A stretch of DNA of 23,533 nucleotides from an uncultured Oscillospiraceae bacterium (GTDB taxonomy: Bacteria; Bacillota; Clostridia; Oscillospirales; Ruminococcaceae): assembly GCA_950097605.1 (NCBI GenBank), contig CATNEU010000002.1, positions 1-23,533 on the forward strand, given 5' to 3'. Made by a program: the position numbers and the translations under genes. The notes under the pieces are model-generated. The model was not told the DNA's origin. It did no database searches and was given only the letters and a program-made list of their open reading frames with translations. Positions within the stretch are counted from its first letter, which is position 1. Every line of letters begins with the position of its first letter. This document shows, piece by piece, positions 21,031 to 23,533 of the stretch.

Positions 21031-21654
21031 CTATTCGGACACGCCCGCTGTTTCCGCAATCGGCGTGACGCACACGCGATTGGAGGTCACGTCGAGCGCC
21101 GTGGTGACCGCCTCGGTGATGCGCTGCTGCACCTGCACGTCCTGACCGCCCTCGCAGACCACCACAACCCCTTTGACCTGCGGCTGTACCTGGGTTTTCA
21201 AAAGCGCCTGTTTGCCGTCCGGGGTGTCCACAATGATATATTTCTGCTCGCTGTTTTCCTTCTGCTGTACCCGTTTGGGGTCGTCCCCGTTGTAGTCCTT
21301 GGTGGTATCGGTGTTCTTTTTTTCTTCGGTTGCATAGACGTTTTGCGCGCCGCTTTCCAGCGTCACCATCACGCGCGCGTTCCCCACGCCCGCTATCGAG
21401 CCCACCAGCGCGCCAACCTTATCCTCAAGCGCCTTCTCATAATCCGCAATCGAGACCTCGGCGGCGTTCCCGCCCTCGGGGCTTTTTTTCTGCGTGGTTT
21501 TGGGCACGCATTCCGAAAGCAGGATCAGCAGGATGCCGATAATGCCGATGAGCACAATGACCTTCACCTTTTTGTCGCCCTCCAGCAGGGCTTTGAGCTT
21601 TCCGGCAAACGCCGAAGCGGTCGGCGCGCTGTGTTTTTTCTTCTGGTTGTCCAT
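21031..21654 (-). CDS. spoIIIAG: Stage III sporulation protein AG
   Basis: Membrane protein that forms a large ring in the SpoIIIA-SpoIIQ complex between mother cell and forespore. The 207-residue product has a basic cytoplasmic start, one membrane segment (about 31-49), ADYEKALEDKVGALVGSIAGVGNARVMVTLESG (the conserved ring-building motif domain), a variable insert, then VKGVVVVCEGGQDVQVQQRITEAVTTALDVTSNRVCVTP. ATG at 21654 is preceded by GGAGG at 8 bases. It lies 32 bases after spoIIIAF. The insert YATEEKKNTDTTKDYNGDDP with the following EQKYIIVDTPDG is typical of clostridial AG proteins. Confidence 0.94.
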   Translation of the reverse strand: MDNQKKKHSAPTASAFAGKLKALLEGDKKVKVIVLIGIIGILLILLSECVPKTTQKKSPEGGNAAEVSIADYEKALEDKVGALVGSIAGVGNARVMVTLESGAQNVYATEEKKNTDTTKDYNGDDPKRVQQKENSEQKYIIVDTPDGKQALLKTQVQPQVKGVVVVCEGGQDVQVQQRITEAVTTALDVTSNRVCVTPIAETAGVSE

Positions 21655-21686
21655 CTATCATCCCTCCATTTCGCATGCGCCGCCTG

Positions 21687-22169
21687 TCACACAAACGCAA
21701 GCACCGGTGCAAGGCCGATATCCGTACGGATTCTCTCGGTGATCTCCTCCTGTCTGGAACGGTATTCCTCCTGCAAGTGGATCGTGATCCGCTCGAGCCG
21801 GATGCTGTCGGGGTCGTCGGTATTCAAAACGATTTCCACGGCGTCCGGCAGCACCTCAATCCCTTGCAGGGACTTTTCCACAATCGTCTGCAGATTTCGT
21901 TTGAACTGTTCGTATATATACCGGTCCATCTCCTGCTCCACCTCCTGCTGCACCCGGTCCGGTTCGCCGCCCAGGCTGCCCTCCCAGGAGAATGAAATCC
22001 CCTCGGGCCGCAGCACAAACGGCGACAGCAGGCAGCCCAGAAAAAAGACACAGAGCGAAAACCGGAATATCTTTTGCATCGAGCCGGAGGGCGCGATCAT
22101 ATACACAATCGCGCCGGCCACCGAGGCAAAGCAGGCGCACAGCGCCCAGTTTTTGAGCGTTTCCAGCAT
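21687..22169 (-). CDS. spoIIIAF: Stage III sporulation protein AF
   Basis: Sporulation membrane protein of the SpoIIIA channel, needed for forespore sigma-G activity. The 160-residue product has two N-terminal membrane segments (about 9-26 and 35-52) and a soluble alpha/beta domain with QFKRNLQTIVEKSLQG and a C-terminal strand-helix (RITIHLQEEYRSRQEEITERIRTDIGL). ATG at 22169 is chosen over GTG at 22175 because GGAGG is then 9 bases away and not 3. Placement between AE and AG supports the call, which rests on order as much as on sequence, since AF is poorly conserved. Confidence 0.9.
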   Translation of the reverse strand: MLETLKNWALCACFASVAGAIVYMIAPSGSMQKIFRFSLCVFFLGCLLSPFVLRPEGISFSWEGSLGGEPDRVQQEVEQEMDRYIYEQFKRNLQTIVEKSLQGIEVLPDAVEIVLNTDDPDSIRLERITIHLQEEYRSRQEEITERIRTDIGLAPVLAFV

Positions 22170-22184
22170 TTTCACACGCCTCCT

Positions 22185-23291
22185 CTATCCTCTGGCAATG
22201 AGCATCATCACCGTGGAGCTTACAATGATCAGCATTGCAAACAGCAGCAGAATCGAAACCAGTATCGTCAGCACGGTGGAGGCCGCTTTGAGCAGCTTGG
22301 AAATACCCGCAAGCCCAAACAGGTCCGCAACCACCTGCGAAACCGCCAACACGAGCTTCCAAAACAGACATTGGATCAGCGACGGCAGCACCGTGACCAC
22401 CGTGACGAGCACCGAAAACGCGCCGATGGAGGATTTGAGCAGGTTCACGCAGCCCTGCAAAGAATTAAACGCCTCGGATAGCGCGCTGCCCACCACCGGC
22501 ACCAGCGACCCAATGGCAAACTTGGTCGCGCGCACGGCGACCGTATCCGCAGAGGCCGACACCAGCCCCTGCACCGAAAGCAGCCCGACAAAGACGGTCA
22601 TCAAAAACCCCAGCGTCCAGACCGTGACGTTTTTGATCAGGTTTGCCGCGCCCCCCAGGTCGAGCGCCGGGTTGACCGACCCGACCAGGCAAAACGCAAA
22701 GTAGATGCCCAGCAGCGGCACCAGCGTGCCTGCGGCAATCTGCGAGATCACCTCGCAGGCGCCAAACAGAAAGGTGTTGTATGCCGCGCCGGTTACGGGC
22801 TGTCCGCCCGCCATCATCACGCCTGTGTAAACCGGGATGAAGCTCAGCATAAAGAGGCTGAGGTCGTGGATAACCTGCGCTACGTTGCGCACGCACTCCA
22901 AAATCGGGGCGACGATCGTCGCCGCAATGCAGAGCACGCCGACGGTTGAAAACACGCTTTCGAGCGTCCCCTTTGCAAACGAGGCCTTCATGCCGTCGAT
23001 CAGCACGCAGAGCAGAATGATCCCCACAATTACGAAAAACAGCTTAACCGGCTGCCAGAACTGCTGCTTCAATTGCTCGACAACCACTTTCCAAAGCTGT
23101 GAAAACGAAAAATTTTGCATATCCGAAGGCGAGACATCCGTCAATTCGCCGTCGATAATTTGCTGGGCCTGGCTGGGTGCCTCCTCCGTGAGCACCTCGG
23201 CCCCGTCGAATGCAAACGGCTGGGCTTCCCCGGCACAGACCGGCATCACCAGCACAAACAGCGCAAACAGCATCGTTATTACCCTTTTCAT
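22185..23291 (-). CDS. spoIIIAE: Stage III sporulation protein AE
   Basis: Polytopic membrane protein of the SpoIIIA channel complex in the mother cell. The 368-residue product has a signal peptide (MKRVITMLFALFVLVMPVCAG), a short outer region, then about seven or eight membrane segments, with family stretches DLSLFMLSFIPVYTGVMMAGGQPVTGAAYN and KFAIGSLVPVVGSALSEAFNS. Length fits (about 370-400). ATG at 23291 has only a weak GGCGG-type site 9 bases ahead, weaker than its neighbours. spoIIIAD ends 73 bases upstream, spoIIIAF begins 15 bases downstream. Confidence 0.95.
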   Translation of the reverse strand: MKRVITMLFALFVLVMPVCAGEAQPFAFDGAEVLTEEAPSQAQQIIDGELTDVSPSDMQNFSFSQLWKVVVEQLKQQFWQPVKLFFVIVGIILLCVLIDGMKASFAKGTLESVFSTVGVLCIAATIVAPILECVRNVAQVIHDLSLFMLSFIPVYTGVMMAGGQPVTGAAYNTFLFGACEVISQIAAGTLVPLLGIYFAFCLVGSVNPALDLGGAANLIKNVTVWTLGFLMTVFVGLLSVQGLVSASADTVAVRATKFAIGSLVPVVGSALSEAFNSLQGCVNLLKSSIGAFSVLVTVVTVLPSLIQCLFWKLVLAVSQVVADLFGLAGISKLLKAASTVLTILVSILLLFAMLIIVSSTVMMLIARG

Positions 23292-23364
23292 TTCAACATC
23301 CGCCCTTATATCCGCGCGGCCGCCCCGAAGGCCGTCCGCTTTTTGTGTGCCCGCGCCGCCCGGC

Positions 23365-23533
23365 TCACAGGCTCATCATCTCCATTGCCAGCCGGAGGAT
23401 CTGCTCAAACAGCGGCAGCGTCACCAGCAGCACCGCGAGCTTTCCGCCCAACTCCACTTTGGAGGCAATCGCACTCTCGCCCGCATCCTTGCAGGTATCG
23501 GTTGCAAGCTGGGTGACAAAGCAGATGCCCAGC
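23365..23533 (-). CDS. spoIIIAD: Stage III sporulation protein AD (C-terminal 55 residues; 5' end off the right edge)
   Basis: Reading the minus strand from the right edge gives LGICFVTQLATDTCKDAG followed by SAIASKVELGGKLAVLLVTLP and LFEQILRLAMEMMSL, then TGA at 23367-23365. The TDTCKDAGESAIASKVELGGK stretch and the short ending are characteristic of SpoIIIAD, a small polytopic membrane protein of the SpoIIIA complex. The rest of the operon (AA, AB, AC and most of AD) should lie beyond the right edge, with its promoter. Position before AE confirms the identity. Confidence 0.9.
   Translation of the reverse strand, partial: LGICFVTQLATDTCKDAGESAIASKVELGGKLAVLLVTLPLFEQILRLAMEMMSL

Noticed and set aside
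1..23533. CRISPR array, tRNA/rRNA genes, insertion sequences or integrases
   Set aside because: No regularly spaced repeats, no cloverleaf-like sequence with CCA end and no transposase-like or integrase-like frame was seen on either strand.

Overview
The window is a chromosomal stretch from a spore-forming, fairly GC-rich Firmicute of the class Clostridia, most likely of the Ruminococcaceae/Oscillospiraceae type. The evidence is a spoIIIA sporulation operon, the Gram-positive order Asp23-nusB-xseAB-ispA-dxs-tlyA-argR-recN, a Firmicute-style lysine riboswitch, and strong AGGAGG ribosome binding sites. It is mostly conserved core chromosome. No CRISPR array, prophage, transposase, tRNA or rRNA was seen.

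Layout. (1) 1-462, minus: start-proximal part of rpsB behind a good promoter and a structured leader. (2) 861-1970, plus: a membrane-anchored DUF5050-type beta-propeller protein, transcribed divergently from rpsB across an AT-rich gap and ending at a strong hairpin. (3) 5548 to 2116, minus: a lysine-biosynthesis transcription unit made of promoter, lysine riboswitch, attenuator, asd, dapA and dapB. (4) 5798-7536, plus: an AGCS-family sodium:amino-acid symporter. A 173-bp imperfect palindrome fills much of its 5' leader. (5) 7651-8302, plus: an AT-rich islet with two tandem paralogous 70-residue Cro/C1-type HTH proteins. (6) 18727 to 8332, minus: one long apparent operon, nusB, TsaD-like paralogue, xseA, xseB, ispA, DUF212/PAP2-like, dxs, tlyA, nadK, argR, recN. 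(7) 19739 to 18801, minus: a single secreted or membrane-anchored protein of unknown function with its own promoter and terminator, inserted between Asp23 and nusB. (8) 23533 to 19771, minus: spoIIIAD (3' end), AE, AF, AG, AH and then an Asp23/YqhY gene with its own promoter.

How the parts fit. asd, dapA and dapB give the steps from aspartyl phosphate to tetrahydrodipicolinate; the riboswitch lets lysine shut the unit off by premature termination. The long operon mixes RNA control (nusB, tlyA), DNA repair (xseAB, recN), isoprenoid precursor supply (dxs, ispA and possibly the PAP2-like protein), NADP supply (nadK) and arginine regulation (argR). The order resembles the Bacillus subtilis spoIIIA-accBC-yqhY-nusB-folD-xseAB-ispA-dxs-tlyA-ahrC-recN region, but accBC and folD are absent here, and a TsaD paralogue, the DUF212 gene, nadK and the secreted orphan are present.

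I found no convincing new multi-gene system. The observations most worth a second look are the 173-bp palindrome before the symporter, the nested-stem rpsB leader, the TsaD/Kae1 paralogue in the folD position, and the tandem HTH pair. Promoters and hairpins were found by eye; no folding or database search was run.
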